This document shows positions 1 through 8,626 of a DNA stretch of 64,000 nucleotides, piece by piece (within the stretch, counting starts at the first letter, position 1; every line of letters starts with the position of its first letter). The translations under genes and the position numbers were made by a program. Source of the stretch: CAZUCE01 sp964619265. Lineage in GTDB: Bacteria > Planctomycetota > UBA1135 > GCA-002686595. The notes beneath the pieces are model-generated. The model was not told where the DNA came from and did not search any database. It was given only the letters and a program-made list of their open reading frames with translations. The DNA lies in NCBI GenBank assembly GCA_964619265.1, contig CAZUCE010000007.1:91690-155689 (forward strand), read 5' to 3'.

Positions 1-1162
1 ACTCGGCGCGACCCTCGAAGGCCTTCGAAATGCTGAATACGAACTCGCCGAGGTCCAGGCCGCGGCCATTCAGCGAACTCATGCGCGCCATCTCGCCTTC
101 GAATCGGGATCGGGAGCTCACAAGCCTGGCGCGCTCTTGACGAAGGCCAGCCAGTTCCAGGTCCTCGGCGGCGGCTACTTCGAGGCGTTCGCTGTTTGCT
201 TGAAGGTGTGCCCGCCAAGCAGGGAGTTGAACGGCGAGGGATCCAACCAAGACGGTGGTCACGACTGCGGACACAGCCGCGACACGGCTGCGCCGGGGCT
301 CGAGGCCCGGGGCTAGATCGAGATCCCGAGCGGAACGGTTCAGCGCGCTGCGCACAATCGACTCGCGGGGGGCTTCTGCACCAAGGTGCTTGCCGGGAAG
401 GCCGCCGAGGGCGGCGAGGGCACCGGAGCGAAGAGCATCGACCTGGGCTTCGGTGCCGCCGAGCGACCACCAGGTGTCCAGTTCTGAACCGCGGCTTGTC
501 TTGCGCCAGAACGCCGCCACGTTGCGGAGTTCCTGGGTGAGCCCGATGGCGAGCGAGGTCGGGTCGTGATCGTGGCGCAACGGCAGCGCAGATAGCCGCA
601 ACGTTGAAGTCGAGTTCTGTAAGCCAACCAAGACTCGATCGTTGCCGAACAGAACGCAGGCGCCGACCTGCCCAGGATCGAGACGAGCTCGCGAGCAGGC
701 CAGCAGCGTGTTGTCCAAGGAGTGGGTGGCGATCACCTCGATGCCTTCCTGACGCAAGGCGCTGAGCAGCTCACGGTGGAAGTCGATGGCGATGCAGCTC
801 ACTCGCCACAGCTCTCCGTTCTCGGCAACTCCTTGGGCGTGTTCGGCCAAGAAGTGCTGAGGACCTTCCAGGTCTCGATCGAGTTGACGAGCAATGACCG
901 AACGCAACTCGCTGTCGGGCACTGGCGGGAGCTTCAGCTCGAGGCCGCGGGCCAATCCGTCTTCGAGTAGCAAAACGACGCGTTTTCGCCGCTCCCCAAT
1001 CTCACTAAGCGCTTGCTTCGCGTTCTCAGCCAGGATTGCGGGATCCTCAGTCTCCTCAAAAGTGCGCCGATGAAGCTCGCGATTCGGCATCCCGGGAGCG
1101 AAAATTTCCGCGTATTTCCGGGAGAGGACGAGAGCGACTCGACGGGATTGGTAAGAGGCCAT
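1..1162 (-). CDS. GspL/PilM-like type II secretion or type IV pilus inner-membrane protein (partial)
   Basis: The reading frame starts with ATG at 1162 and runs off the left edge, so the C-terminus is missing (about 387 residues visible). The first 290 or so residues look like the actin-like cytoplasmic domain of PilM/GspL, with a VVLLLEDGLARGLEL-like strand pattern and a GACVLFGNDRVLVGLQ stretch. One membrane segment follows at about residues 295-315 (AAVSAVVTTVLVGSLAV), then a coiled coil rich in Glu/Arg, as in GspL or a PilM-PilN fusion. It lies downstream of a GspG-like pseudopilin on the same strand, which supports a role in pseudopilus or pilus assembly. The assignment rests on architecture and context; sequence identity to known GspL is weak by eye. 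Confidence 0.55.
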   Translation of the reverse strand, partial: MASYQSRRVALVLSRKYAEIFAPGMPNRELHRRTFEETEDPAILAENAKQALSEIGERRKRVVLLLEDGLARGLELKLPPVPDSELRSVIARQLDRDLEGPQHFLAEHAQGVAENGELWRVSCIAIDFHRELLSALRQEGIEVIATHSLDNTLLACSRARLDPGQVGACVLFGNDRVLVGLQNSTSTLRLSALPLRHDHDPTSLAIGLTQELRNVAAFWRKTSRGSELDTWWSLGGTEAQVDALRSGALAALGGLPGKHLGAEAPRESIVRSALNRSARDLDLAPGLEPRRSRVAAVSAVVTTVLVGSLAVQLPAWRAHLQANSERLEVAAAEDLELAGLRQERARLVSSRSRFEGEMARMSSLNGRGLDLGEFVFSISKAFEGRAE

Positions 1163-1287
1163 ATGGCTAAGCGGATTGCAAATAAGGGGGGGCCGCCAGG
1201 GATCTGGAGCGGCGCGCAGGCGGATCTTGAAGAACGCCGGAGAGCCCTCCTCTCTCCGCGTTTCTCAGGCTCGATCTGTGGTGCGCT

Positions 1288-1797
1288 CTACCAGTTGAGG
1301 GCGCCGGGCGAGGAGACCATCCACGAGCCGTTCGGACGCCGCGGGTCGAAGAACTTGGCGTACTTGTTCACTGACAAGTCGTTCCCGAAGACCGTCGGGG
1401 TGTTGAAGGCGAGGACCTTGTAGTCGGTGCCGTTGGACCGGTACAGGTAGCCGCGGTTGGTCTCCGGGTAGGAGCTGTTCGGATCGCGCGGGAGGACGTC
1501 GATGTACTGCGGGACCAGGCCCGGGATGTATCCACTCTGGTCATATGCGAGGCCACCGAAGTTCGGCGCGTCACCTTGCCAGTTGGTCGACGTCGGGTAG
1601 CTGCCGTTGTCGGCGAAGTACATCTCCAGGGCTCTTTGAACGCTGCTCAGGTCCTGCCCGCGCCGGTTATTCATGGCGTCCTTACCGCGCTCCATAAAGC
1701 GAGGTGCAACCACTCCCATCAATAGGGTGATCACGAGCATGACGACGACGACTTCAATCAGTGTGAAGCCACTTTTGCGAATCTTGGGGAAGAACAT
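1288..1797 (-). CDS. GspG-like type II secretion pseudopilin / prepilin-type N-terminal protein
   Basis: The 169-residue protein begins MFFPKIRKSG followed by FTLIEVVVVMLVITLL, a classical class III prepilin signal. The cleavage site is G|FTLIE and Glu5 of the mature chain is present. The hydrophobic helix is followed by a short globular domain. The segment ALEMYFADNGSYPT resembles the GspG core, where a long helix leads into the YPT loop. The ATG at 1797 was chosen because it gives the short basic leader expected before the cleavage site; an upstream extension in the same frame would bury the signal. The GspL-like gene follows on the same strand after about 125 bases, so the two probably belong to one secretion/pilus locus. 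Confidence 0.8.
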   Translation of the reverse strand: MFFPKIRKSGFTLIEVVVVMLVITLLMGVVAPRFMERGKDAMNNRRGQDLSSVQRALEMYFADNGSYPTSTNWQGDAPNFGGLAYDQSGYIPGLVPQYIDVLPRDPNSSYPETNRGYLYRSNGTDYKVLAFNTPTVFGNDLSVNKYAKFFDPRRPNGSWMVSSPGALNW

Positions 1798-2032
1798 CGG
1801 ACAGAAGATGGAGGGGGGAAGGCGGGACTCCGAACGCTCGGCCGGTGGAGACCGGTCGCGCACTGCCGTGTGATCGGCCGGGCCTGCCGTTGGGTTGAGG
1901 TACTTCTCTCCCGGACCTGAGGGATTCCCTCCATTCGCGAGGAATCCGGGCCGCGAGGTGGCGAACCCTCCGGAACTTCTTTCCCACCCGCCGATCTCCG
2001 GGGGTTCCCGCCTCGGGAGAGGGCCCCGTGTG

Positions 2033-2872
2033 CTAGCGGCGCAGTCCGAGGAGTTCCACGCGGCGCATATTCAGCTCCGCAGACACACCCGAGGCTACGA
2101 TCAGGGCGCGGGCCGCGGAGGTGAGACCCCGGCCGAGGCCGCGAGACTTGAGGAGCAACCCGCGCAACCAGGCGATGTGTTCGAGCACCACGGGCTTGAG
2201 TTCGATGGGCGGCGGCGAGTTCGCGAGGACTGTTGCGGGGACAGAATGTCTGTTTAGGTCCTCGAGCGCTAGAAACAGGCAACCTCGGTTCCAGCCGGAG
2301 AGCAGCCTTGCCAGTTCGCGTCCAAGTGCAGCTGCTTGTGCCAAGGCGTCGCTTTGCACACGGGCCCGCTCGGAAGCGTTCCCACCGGCTCGGGCGAGGG
2401 CCAGCGGCGCTCGGCCAGAGATGGCGAGCCCGTGATCTCCGAGTTCACGGCGGGTCAAAAACGTCGCACGCGAAGATTCGTTGCGGCGGGCGGCCAAGGC
2501 CGTGGCCAGCCAGTCGAGCTCGAAGCCGCGCGGGCCGAGAGAAGCCGTCATCGAGCGAGCCAGCGCGCTGTCCGGGGCCGAGCTCACCGAGGTCAAGCTT
2601 GCACCGAGCCGCAGGAGGCGCGACTCGCGCAAGGACTCCTCTGTCAACCTCGAAGCCTCATCGAGCAGCATGAGAAAGGCGCGGGCTCCCGCAAGGTTGC
2701 GGACCGGATGTCCCCCCGGAAGGAGCCCCAGGGGCAAGTCCGAAGTCGGCGTGGCTCTTAGCAGAGCACGTTCGCAGCGTCGCTGGCTTGCGCCGTCGGG
2801 AGGGGAATCCAGCAGCGGGGCGAGGCGCCGCCAACGCGGACTTTCCAGGGGGCGGGGGACGTGAGCGGGCAT
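2033..2872 (-). CDS. Phytoene/squalene synthase-like protein without the aspartate-rich motifs
   Basis: This 279-residue, mostly helical protein resembles trans-isoprenyl diphosphate synthases of the phytoene/squalene type. The N-terminal SPRWRRLAPLLDSPP and LLPGGHPVRNLAGARAFLML lie where family members have the first aspartate motif. GCLFLALEDLNRHSV near residue 215 matches the GR-YLP-E-L-R-GV element just after the second motif. Both DxxxD motifs are absent: the first region reads LMLLDEASRL and the second LGRELARLLSGWNRG. If the assignment is right it is probably a non-catalytic member, comparable in principle to NDUFAF6-type proteins. ATG 2872 was taken; an in-frame GTG at 2902 would add ten residues. 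Family membership is judged by eye. Confidence 0.45.
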   Translation of the reverse strand: MPAHVPRPLESPRWRRLAPLLDSPPDGASQRRCERALLRATPTSDLPLGLLPGGHPVRNLAGARAFLMLLDEASRLTEESLRESRLLRLGASLTSVSSAPDSALARSMTASLGPRGFELDWLATALAARRNESSRATFLTRRELGDHGLAISGRAPLALARAGGNASERARVQSDALAQAAALGRELARLLSGWNRGCLFLALEDLNRHSVPATVLANSPPPIELKPVVLEHIAWLRGLLLKSRGLGRGLTSAARALIVASGVSAELNMRRVELLGLRR

Positions 2873-3001
2873 TCCTATCTCGGCGGGGAACTTGGCGGGC
2901 ACCCGACTCGGGACGTGAGTTGTATCCTGTCCGGCTCACTTGGCCATGCGGCGGAGCCTTCCGCCGGGCCCCCCGACAGTCCCCCTCCCAGCACTCCACC
3001 C

Positions 3002-3229
3002 GTGGCAGAGTTTCGACTTGAGCTCGACGAGCCCAACAACATCGTTTTGGTCATGGTTACCGAGGACGACGGCTCCGAGCACGACTACCAGTTCGACTTC
3101 GACCCCCGCTCCGGCCGCTGGGAGTTCTCCGAGCGCGACCTGCTCGCCCGAGACTTCGGCGACGAATGGACCGACGACATGGAAGAGAAGATCGAGACCA
3201 TGATTCGCGGTGCCGTCAAAAAGGACTGA
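3002..3229 (+). CDS. Small acidic protein of unknown function
   Basis: The 75-residue acidic protein has a GTG start at 3002. It contains RLELDEPNNIVLVMVTEDDG, which suggests alternating beta strands, and a C-terminal helix ending IRGAVKKD. It has no signal peptide or membrane segment and I do not recognise a family. The stop lies four bases before the GTG start of the cytochrome-like lipoprotein, so the two are probably co-transcribed. The GTG was preferred to a longer frame opening at 2861 because the additional residues are Gly/Pro-rich, lack coding character and overlap the start region of the divergent gene. Confidence 0.55.
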   Translation: MAEFRLELDEPNNIVLVMVTEDDGSEHDYQFDFDPRSGRWEFSERDLLARDFGDEWTDDMEEKIETMIRGAVKKD

Positions 3230-3233
3230 TCCG

Positions 3234-3686
3234 GTGACCCAAGCTGGTGCCCGAGCGACAGCTCCTCTGTTGGCCGGGATCGCCGCTTTGGCCGGAATCG
3301 CCTCGGGCGGCTGCGGCCGGCCCGATGCACCGGGAAGCGCGACCGACCGGGATCTGTCGATGCTGAATCGCATGGTCGAGCTCAACGCGGCTCACCGGGG
3401 CATCGAGCCGTTCCTGCGGAATCGCGATCGATACGAACAACTGGCTGAAACGGCCGAGGGGATGGCTCAGCTGGCGGCCAGCGAGTTGATGATGGGCTAT
3501 CCCGATCGCGAGGACTTCGTGCGCGACCCAGAACCCTGGCACCGTTGGCGGGCCGAGCTCGAAGCGGCTGCGACCGCCGCGGCCGCCGCAGCGCGGGCGG
3601 GTGACGCGGACGGCTTCCACCTGGCTTATTCGCGCATGGATGGCAGCTGCATCGCTTGCCACAAGCGCTATCTGGAGACCCATTGA
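3234..3686 (+). CDS. Cytochrome c'/c556-like lipoprotein
   Basis: The 150-residue protein starts at GTG 3234. It has a hydrophobic leader ending in the lipobox-like SGGC, so it is probably lipid-anchored in the periplasm. The rest is helical and Ala-rich, with one haem-binding motif close to the C-terminus (C139-I-A-C142-H143). A four-helix protein with a C-terminal CxxCH is typical of the cytochrome c'/c556 family, which binds one haem c for electron transfer or gas binding. It sits 4 bases after the small acidic gene and about 10 bases before deoB. No redox partner is obvious next to it. Confidence 0.7.
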   Translation: MTQAGARATAPLLAGIAALAGIASGGCGRPDAPGSATDRDLSMLNRMVELNAAHRGIEPFLRNRDRYEQLAETAEGMAQLAASELMMGYPDREDFVRDPEPWHRWRAELEAAATAAAAAARAGDADGFHLAYSRMDGSCIACHKRYLETH

Positions 3687-3696
3687 CCCCCTTGTT

Positions 3697-4890
3697 TTGA
3701 ACCACTCGTTCGAAGACCGGCGCGTTTTTCTGATCGTGCTCGACTCGCTTGGTGTCGGCGCGTTGCCGGATGCCGAGCGGTTCGGGGATGCAGGGGCTCA
3801 CACGCTCGATCATTTGTGCCAAGCCGCTGGGGCTCCGAATGCACCGAGGTTGACGGAGCTCGGGCTGGGTTGCATCGCCGGCGTCGACGCGTTTCCGGCC
3901 AGCGCCGCGCCGGAGGGCTCGTTCGCGCGACTCGCAGAGCGCTCCCCGGGCAAGGACACTTCGACCGGACACTGGGAGTTGATGGGCTGCGTGCTCGAGC
4001 GCGAATTCCCGACCTTCCCGAAGGGATTTCCCGAGCAGATCCTCGAACCGATCCGCCAGCGCGCGGGGCTAAGTGGTTTTCTCGGCAACGAGGTCGCCTC
4101 GGGCACCGAGATCCTCGAGCGGCTCGGGGCCGAGCACGTTCGCCGTGGCTTACCGATCGTGTACACGAGCGCGGATTCGGTGTTCCAGGTGGCTGCCCAC
4201 GAGGAACGCTTTGGGCTCGAGCGGCTCTTGGAGGTCTGCCAAATTGCCCGCGACGTGCTGGATCCCTACGGGGTCGGTCGCGTGATCGCGCGGCCGTTCG
4301 TGGGCGAGGAGGGCGCCTATCAACGCACCTACAACCGCCGGGACTTTTCGCTCCAGCCATCTTGCGAAACGAGTCTCGATCGCCTCCAAGCCGCCGGAGT
4401 TCCTACGGTGGGCGTCGGAAAGATCGAGGACATCTTCGCCGGAGCGGGCGTTTCGCGTCCGGTTCACACCGAGGGCAACCGCGACGGCATGGCGCACACG
4501 CGCCAGCTGGCTAACGAGCTGGATCGGGGCCTGGTATTCGTCAATCTGGTCGACTTCGACATGTTGTACGGGCATCGGCGCGACCCGGTGGGCTACCGGC
4601 GCGCCATCGAGGAATTCGACGAGGATCTGCGCGAGCTCGAGGGCCGCTTGCGGGAGAATGACGTTGTCTTGCTCACCGCTGACCACGGCAACGACCCCAC
4701 GCACACCGCAACCACCGACCACACGCGGGAGTACGTTCCGCTGATCGCCTACGGAAAGCGGCTCGCCAAGGGAGTCGACCTCGGGACACGCCAGTCGTTT
4801 GCCGACGTGGGGGCGACGCTCGAAGAACTGTTCGGGTTGAAACCCGGCGGGCCCGGTCAGTCGTTCGCGAACCGGATCCAACCGTCTTGA
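3697..4890 (+). CDS. deoB: Phosphopentomutase
   Basis: DeoB interconverts (deoxy)ribose 1-phosphate and 5-phosphate in the cytoplasm, linking nucleoside phosphorolysis to the pentose pathway. The N-terminus FLIVLDSLGVGALPDAERF matches the first metal-binding motif. The phospho-accepting Thr region KDTSTGHWELMG starts at residue 86. The C-terminal LTADHGNDPTHTATTDHTRE carries the second metal site. At 397 residues it has the usual family length. TTG 3697 gives this length and follows the previous stop by 10 bases. The next gene's start overlaps its stop (TTGA), which indicates translational coupling with the phosphorylase. Confidence 0.93.
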   Translation: MNHSFEDRRVFLIVLDSLGVGALPDAERFGDAGAHTLDHLCQAAGAPNAPRLTELGLGCIAGVDAFPASAAPEGSFARLAERSPGKDTSTGHWELMGCVLEREFPTFPKGFPEQILEPIRQRAGLSGFLGNEVASGTEILERLGAEHVRRGLPIVYTSADSVFQVAAHEERFGLERLLEVCQIARDVLDPYGVGRVIARPFVGEEGAYQRTYNRRDFSLQPSCETSLDRLQAAGVPTVGVGKIEDIFAGAGVSRPVHTEGNRDGMAHTRQLANELDRGLVFVNLVDFDMLYGHRRDPVGYRRAIEEFDEDLRELEGRLRENDVVLLTADHGNDPTHTATTDHTREYVPLIAYGKRLAKGVDLGTRQSFADVGATLEELFGLKPGGPGQSFANRIQPS

Positions 4891-6173
4891 GCGGGCCGGC
4901 CCGGTTCGATCCGCGCGAGGCCATCGCGTGCAAGCGTGATGGTGGACGGCTGTCCGAAGGGCAGATCGAGGACTTTCTCTGCGCCTTCGCACGCGACGCG
5001 AGCCTGGCGCCCCAGGCGGCGGCACTGTTGATGACGGTGGTGCTGCGCGGCTTGGACGAGGGCGAGTTGGTGGCCTGGACGCGCTCGATGCTGAATTCTG
5101 GAGATCGCCTCGAACTGAACGGCGGCGGACGACCCAAGGTCGACAAGCACTCGACCGGCGGGGTGGGCGACAAGGCTTCGCTACCGCTGGCTCCGGCGCT
5201 GGCGGCCTGCGGCGCCTGCGTTCCGATGATCTCGGGGCGTGGTCTTGGCCACACCGGCGGCACCCTCGACAAGCTCGAGGCGATTCCTGGATTGCGAACC
5301 GAACTGGATCCGCCCGAGCTGCAGCGCTGTCTCGACGTCGGGGGCTACTTCATCGCCGCGCAGACCGATCGCCTGGTGCCCGCAGACAAACGCCTCTACG
5401 CCCTGCGCGACGCCACCGCGACCGTCGAGTCGATCCCTCTGATCGCCAGTTCGATCGTCTCGAAGAAGCTCGCCGAGGGGCTGGAAGCCCTGGTGCTCGA
5501 CGTGAAACACGGCAGTGGCGCGTTCCTGCCCGAGCCTGAGCGCGCCAGCGAGCTCGCCGCGACCATGGTTCGGTTGTGCCAAGGCTTCGGCCTCGCCGCC
5601 CGCGCGAACCTGCACCCGATGGACCGCCCGCTAGGGCGTGCCATCGGGCACGCGCTCGAAGTTCGCGAGTCGATCGACTGTCTGCGGGGCGAAGGGCCGG
5701 CGGACCTGCGGGAGCTGGTGGTCGAGCTCGGCGGAGATCTCCTGGAACTTTCCAAGCTGGCACCGGATCTAGGCGCCGCGCGACGACGCATCGAATCGGT
5801 CCTCGACGACGGTTCAGCCTTGGACGTCTTTCGCCGCGGTGTCGAAGCGCAGGGCGGAGACCCAAAGTTCGTCTCGGATCCGGCCCGCAGCTTCGAGCGA
5901 GCAGATGTTCAAATCCTTGAAGCGCAGCAATCGGGGCGGCTCGTTTTCGAAGACCTGCGCGAAGTGGGCGCCGCGGTCACCGAACTCGGTGGCGGGCGCG
6001 TGCTGCCAGGCGACTCCATCGACTTCGCGGTGGGCCTGGTGTGGCTCGCCGAGCCCGGTTCCGAGGTTCAGGCAGGGCAACCGCTGGTCGAGATTCACTC
6101 ACGAGCTGGTCGCGGCGTCGAAGCCGCCCGCGCCCGGCTTGGACGAGCTGGGCTCTACCGCTTCGAGTCTTGA
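4887..6173 (+). CDS. Pyrimidine-nucleoside (thymidine) phosphorylase
   Basis: The 428-residue class II nucleoside phosphorylase cleaves thymidine and/or uridine with phosphate to give the base and (deoxy)ribose 1-phosphate, the substrate of the preceding DeoB. The phosphate site KHSTGGVGDK starts at residue 87. GHTGGTLDKLE and the substrate-binding series RLYALRDATATVES...SSIVSKKLAEG (the conserved Arg, Ser and Lys) are intact. The C-terminal biotin-like domain is present (GDSIDFAVGLVWLAEPG). The TTG start overlaps the deoB stop. Whether it prefers thymidine (DeoA) or is a broad Pdp type cannot be decided by eye, so no symbol is given. Confidence 0.93.
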   Translation: MSGPARFDPREAIACKRDGGRLSEGQIEDFLCAFARDASLAPQAAALLMTVVLRGLDEGELVAWTRSMLNSGDRLELNGGGRPKVDKHSTGGVGDKASLPLAPALAACGACVPMISGRGLGHTGGTLDKLEAIPGLRTELDPPELQRCLDVGGYFIAAQTDRLVPADKRLYALRDATATVESIPLIASSIVSKKLAEGLEALVLDVKHGSGAFLPEPERASELAATMVRLCQGFGLAARANLHPMDRPLGRAIGHALEVRESIDCLRGEGPADLRELVVELGGDLLELSKLAPDLGAARRRIESVLDDGSALDVFRRGVEAQGGDPKFVSDPARSFERADVQILEAQQSGRLVFEDLREVGAAVTELGGGRVLPGDSIDFAVGLVWLAEPGSEVQAGQPLVEIHSRAGRGVEAARARLGRAGLYRFES

Positions 6174-6496
6174 GCCGAGGCTCGAGAAGCTTCATGGATG
6201 AGTACACGGGGAGTCTCTGAGGCACTTGGGGGCATCACGATCTGTGCGGCCTAGGTGACTCGGGACGGCCGCTTCCCGGCGAGCCCGCGCCTGGGGGCGA
6301 TCCGGTCCGCGTGGGCGGCAAGGCGCTCGCCTTGTCCGCAGTCGAGTTGGCCTCCGAGCACGGGTTGTCCATTTTTTTTCGGCCTGGAGGGCATCCAGGC
6401 GTCCCGGTCACCTCCGGTGATTGACAGGCTGGAGCTGCGCGGATCCACTCGATGCCGCTTCCTTTTCCTCTATTCCGGACCCCTCCCACAGGCCCC
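6174..6496 (+). other. Intergenic region without recognised gene
   Basis: These 323 bases separate the phosphorylase from the M13 peptidase. I see no convincing coding frame, RNA or repeat. A run of eight T at 6372-6379 is not preceded by a clear stem-loop, so it is not called a terminator. Confidence 0.5.
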
Positions 6497-8554
6497 ATGA
6501 TTCAGCTCGAATTCGTCTCCTCGCTTGCACTCGGCATCCTGCTCACAAACGGCGCCACCCCTTCGGTTTTCGAGGACGAGACGCCGCTTCCGGAGCTGGG
6601 CAGCTTTGGTGTGGATCTCACGCGACGCGACGCCTCGACGAAGCCGGGCGATGACTTTTTCCGGCACGCGAGCGGGACGTGGTTGGACACCTTTGAGATT
6701 CCCGAGGACCGCGGCCGGTACGGGGCGTTCACGACACTGGCCGAACGATCCGACGAACGGGTGCGTGCCATCATCGACGACTGCGCGAGTTCGGACCCGG
6801 CGCCGGGCAGCATCGAACAGAAGATCGGCGACTACTACGCGAGCTACATGGACGTCGCGGCGCTCGACGCCAAGGGGATCGAGCCCTTGAGCCCGGGTCT
6901 GGAGCGCATCGCAGCGATCGCGAGCTTGGACGACCTGATCACGGCATTCGGCCGTGCGAGCCTCGAATCCACGTCGAGCCCGTTCCCGTTTTGGGTGGGT
7001 GCAGACCGCAGCAATCCCGATCGCCACCAGTTGAGCCTTTCCCTGGGAGGCATCAGCCTGCCCGACCGTGACTACTATTTGGAGGACACCGAGAAGTTCC
7101 AGGAGATTCTGGCGGAGTACCGCGTCCACGTGGGGCGGATGCTGGGGTTCGCGGGGCTCGATCAGGTTGAGGATCGTGCGGACGCGGTGATCGCGGTCGA
7201 ATCGAAGATCGCGAAGGTCCTTTGGGATCGTCGCCGTCGCCGCAACCGCGACCTGACGTTCAACCCGATGAGCTACGCAGAATTCCTGGAGGCCTATCCG
7301 GGTCTGGATTGGGATGGATATTTCGCCGCCGGCGGCGTGACGGCTCTTGAAGACCTGAATGTCTCCTATCCCGATGCGTTGACGCGCATGATCCAGTTGG
7401 TCGGGGAGGTCGAGCTGGAGGACTGGAAGTCCTACCTGACCTTCCACCTGGTTTCGAACAACGCTGGGCTGCTGTCCACCGAGATCGACAGCGAGCGCTT
7501 CAGTTTCTTCGGCACAGTGGTGAATGGAACGCCGACCCAGCGCGAGCGCTGGGAACGCGGCGTGGCGCGCGTCGGAGGCCGCGGTGGACTGGGCGAGGCG
7601 ATCGGACAAATCTACGTCCAGCGCTACTTCCCCGAGTCTTCCAAGGAGCAGATGAACCAGCTGGTTGAGAACCTGCGCGACGCACTGGCCCAGAGCATCG
7701 ACAGCCTCGACTGGATGACCGAGGAGACCAAAGAGCAGGCTCGTGCCAAGCTTGAGGCGTTTCGCCCGAAGGTCGGGTACCCCGACGTTTGGGAGGATTT
7801 GAGCTCGATCGAGATCGTGGCGGACGACCTGTTCGCGAATGCCGAAAGCGTGCGCGCTTACGAGTACACCGACATGCTGGGTCGCCTGGGTGAGCCGACC
7901 GATCGCGAGGAATGGGGGATGACGCCCCAAACGGTGAACGCGTACTACAACTCGTCCTTCAACGAAATTGTGTTCCCGGCCGCAATTCTCCAACCTCCGT
8001 TCTTCGATCCGGCGGCGGACCTGGCGGTCAACTACGGAGGTATCGGCGGCGTGATTGGCCACGAGATGGGACACGGCTTCGACGACCAGGGCTCCAAGTC
8101 GGACGCGCTCGGCGTCCAGCGAAACTGGTGGAGCGAAGCGGACCGGAAGGCGTTCGACCTGCGGGGTGACGCGCTGGTGGATCTCTACAACTCGTTCCAG
8201 CCGGTGCCGGGCCACTTCGTCGACGGGCGGTTCACTCTCGGAGAGAACATCGGGGACTTGGGCGGTCTTTCGCTTGCCTACCGCGCCTACCGCACGGCTT
8301 TGGGCGATCAGGAGGCTCCGGTCCTTGAGGGTCTCACCGGGGACCAGCGCTTCTTCTTGGCCTGGGCCCAGGTGTGGTGTGCCAAGAACCGGGAAGACTC
8401 GCTGATCTCGCGCCTGAAGTCCGACAGTCACTCACCGGAGCGGTACCGGGTCAATGGCATCGTTGCCAACATGGACGCCTGGTACGAGGCCTTCGACGTG
8501 CAGCCGGACGATGCGATGTACATCGCGCCAGAAGATCGAATTCGGATCTGGTAG
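6497..8554 (+). CDS. M13 family (neprilysin/PepO-like) zinc metalloendopeptidase
   Basis: The 685-residue protein has a short hydrophobic leader (FVSSLALGILLTNG), so it is probably exported. The substrate-binding motif NAYYNSSFNEIVFPA is followed by the zinc site H522-E-M-G-H526 with FDDQG after it. E583 in ENIGD supplies the third ligand. The C-terminus has the family pattern SHSPERYRVNG and ends IRIW. All catalytic elements are present, so an active endopeptidase acting on peptides outside the cytoplasm is expected. ATG 6497 was chosen because it places the leader at the N-terminus; a frame from 6452 only adds Pro-rich residues. It interrupts an otherwise nucleoside-related group and probably has its own role. 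Confidence 0.93.
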   Translation: MIQLEFVSSLALGILLTNGATPSVFEDETPLPELGSFGVDLTRRDASTKPGDDFFRHASGTWLDTFEIPEDRGRYGAFTTLAERSDERVRAIIDDCASSDPAPGSIEQKIGDYYASYMDVAALDAKGIEPLSPGLERIAAIASLDDLITAFGRASLESTSSPFPFWVGADRSNPDRHQLSLSLGGISLPDRDYYLEDTEKFQEILAEYRVHVGRMLGFAGLDQVEDRADAVIAVESKIAKVLWDRRRRRNRDLTFNPMSYAEFLEAYPGLDWDGYFAAGGVTALEDLNVSYPDALTRMIQLVGEVELEDWKSYLTFHLVSNNAGLLSTEIDSERFSFFGTVVNGTPTQRERWERGVARVGGRGGLGEAIGQIYVQRYFPESSKEQMNQLVENLRDALAQSIDSLDWMTEETKEQARAKLEAFRPKVGYPDVWEDLSSIEIVADDLFANAESVRAYEYTDMLGRLGEPTDREEWGMTPQTVNAYYNSSFNEIVFPAAILQPPFFDPAADLAVNYGGIGGVIGHEMGHGFDDQGSKSDALGVQRNWWSEADRKAFDLRGDALVDLYNSFQPVPGHFVDGRFTLGENIGDLGGLSLAYRAYRTALGDQEAPVLEGLTGDQRFFLAWAQVWCAKNREDSLISRLKSDSHSPERYRVNGIVANMDAWYEAFDVQPDDAMYIAPEDRIRIW

Positions 8555-8626
8555 GACGGTCCGGAATGGCCCCGGACCCTCGCGGTCGGTTCGGGGTCAA
8601 CGCTCAATCGGTGGCTGGCGCGTATC

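Noticed and set aside
6372..6379. Run of eight T as a terminator
   Set aside because: No stable stem-loop directly precedes it on the plus strand.
6470..8431. Open frame of 653 codons on the minus strand
   Set aside because: It is antisense to the M13 peptidase gene, which has all family motifs.
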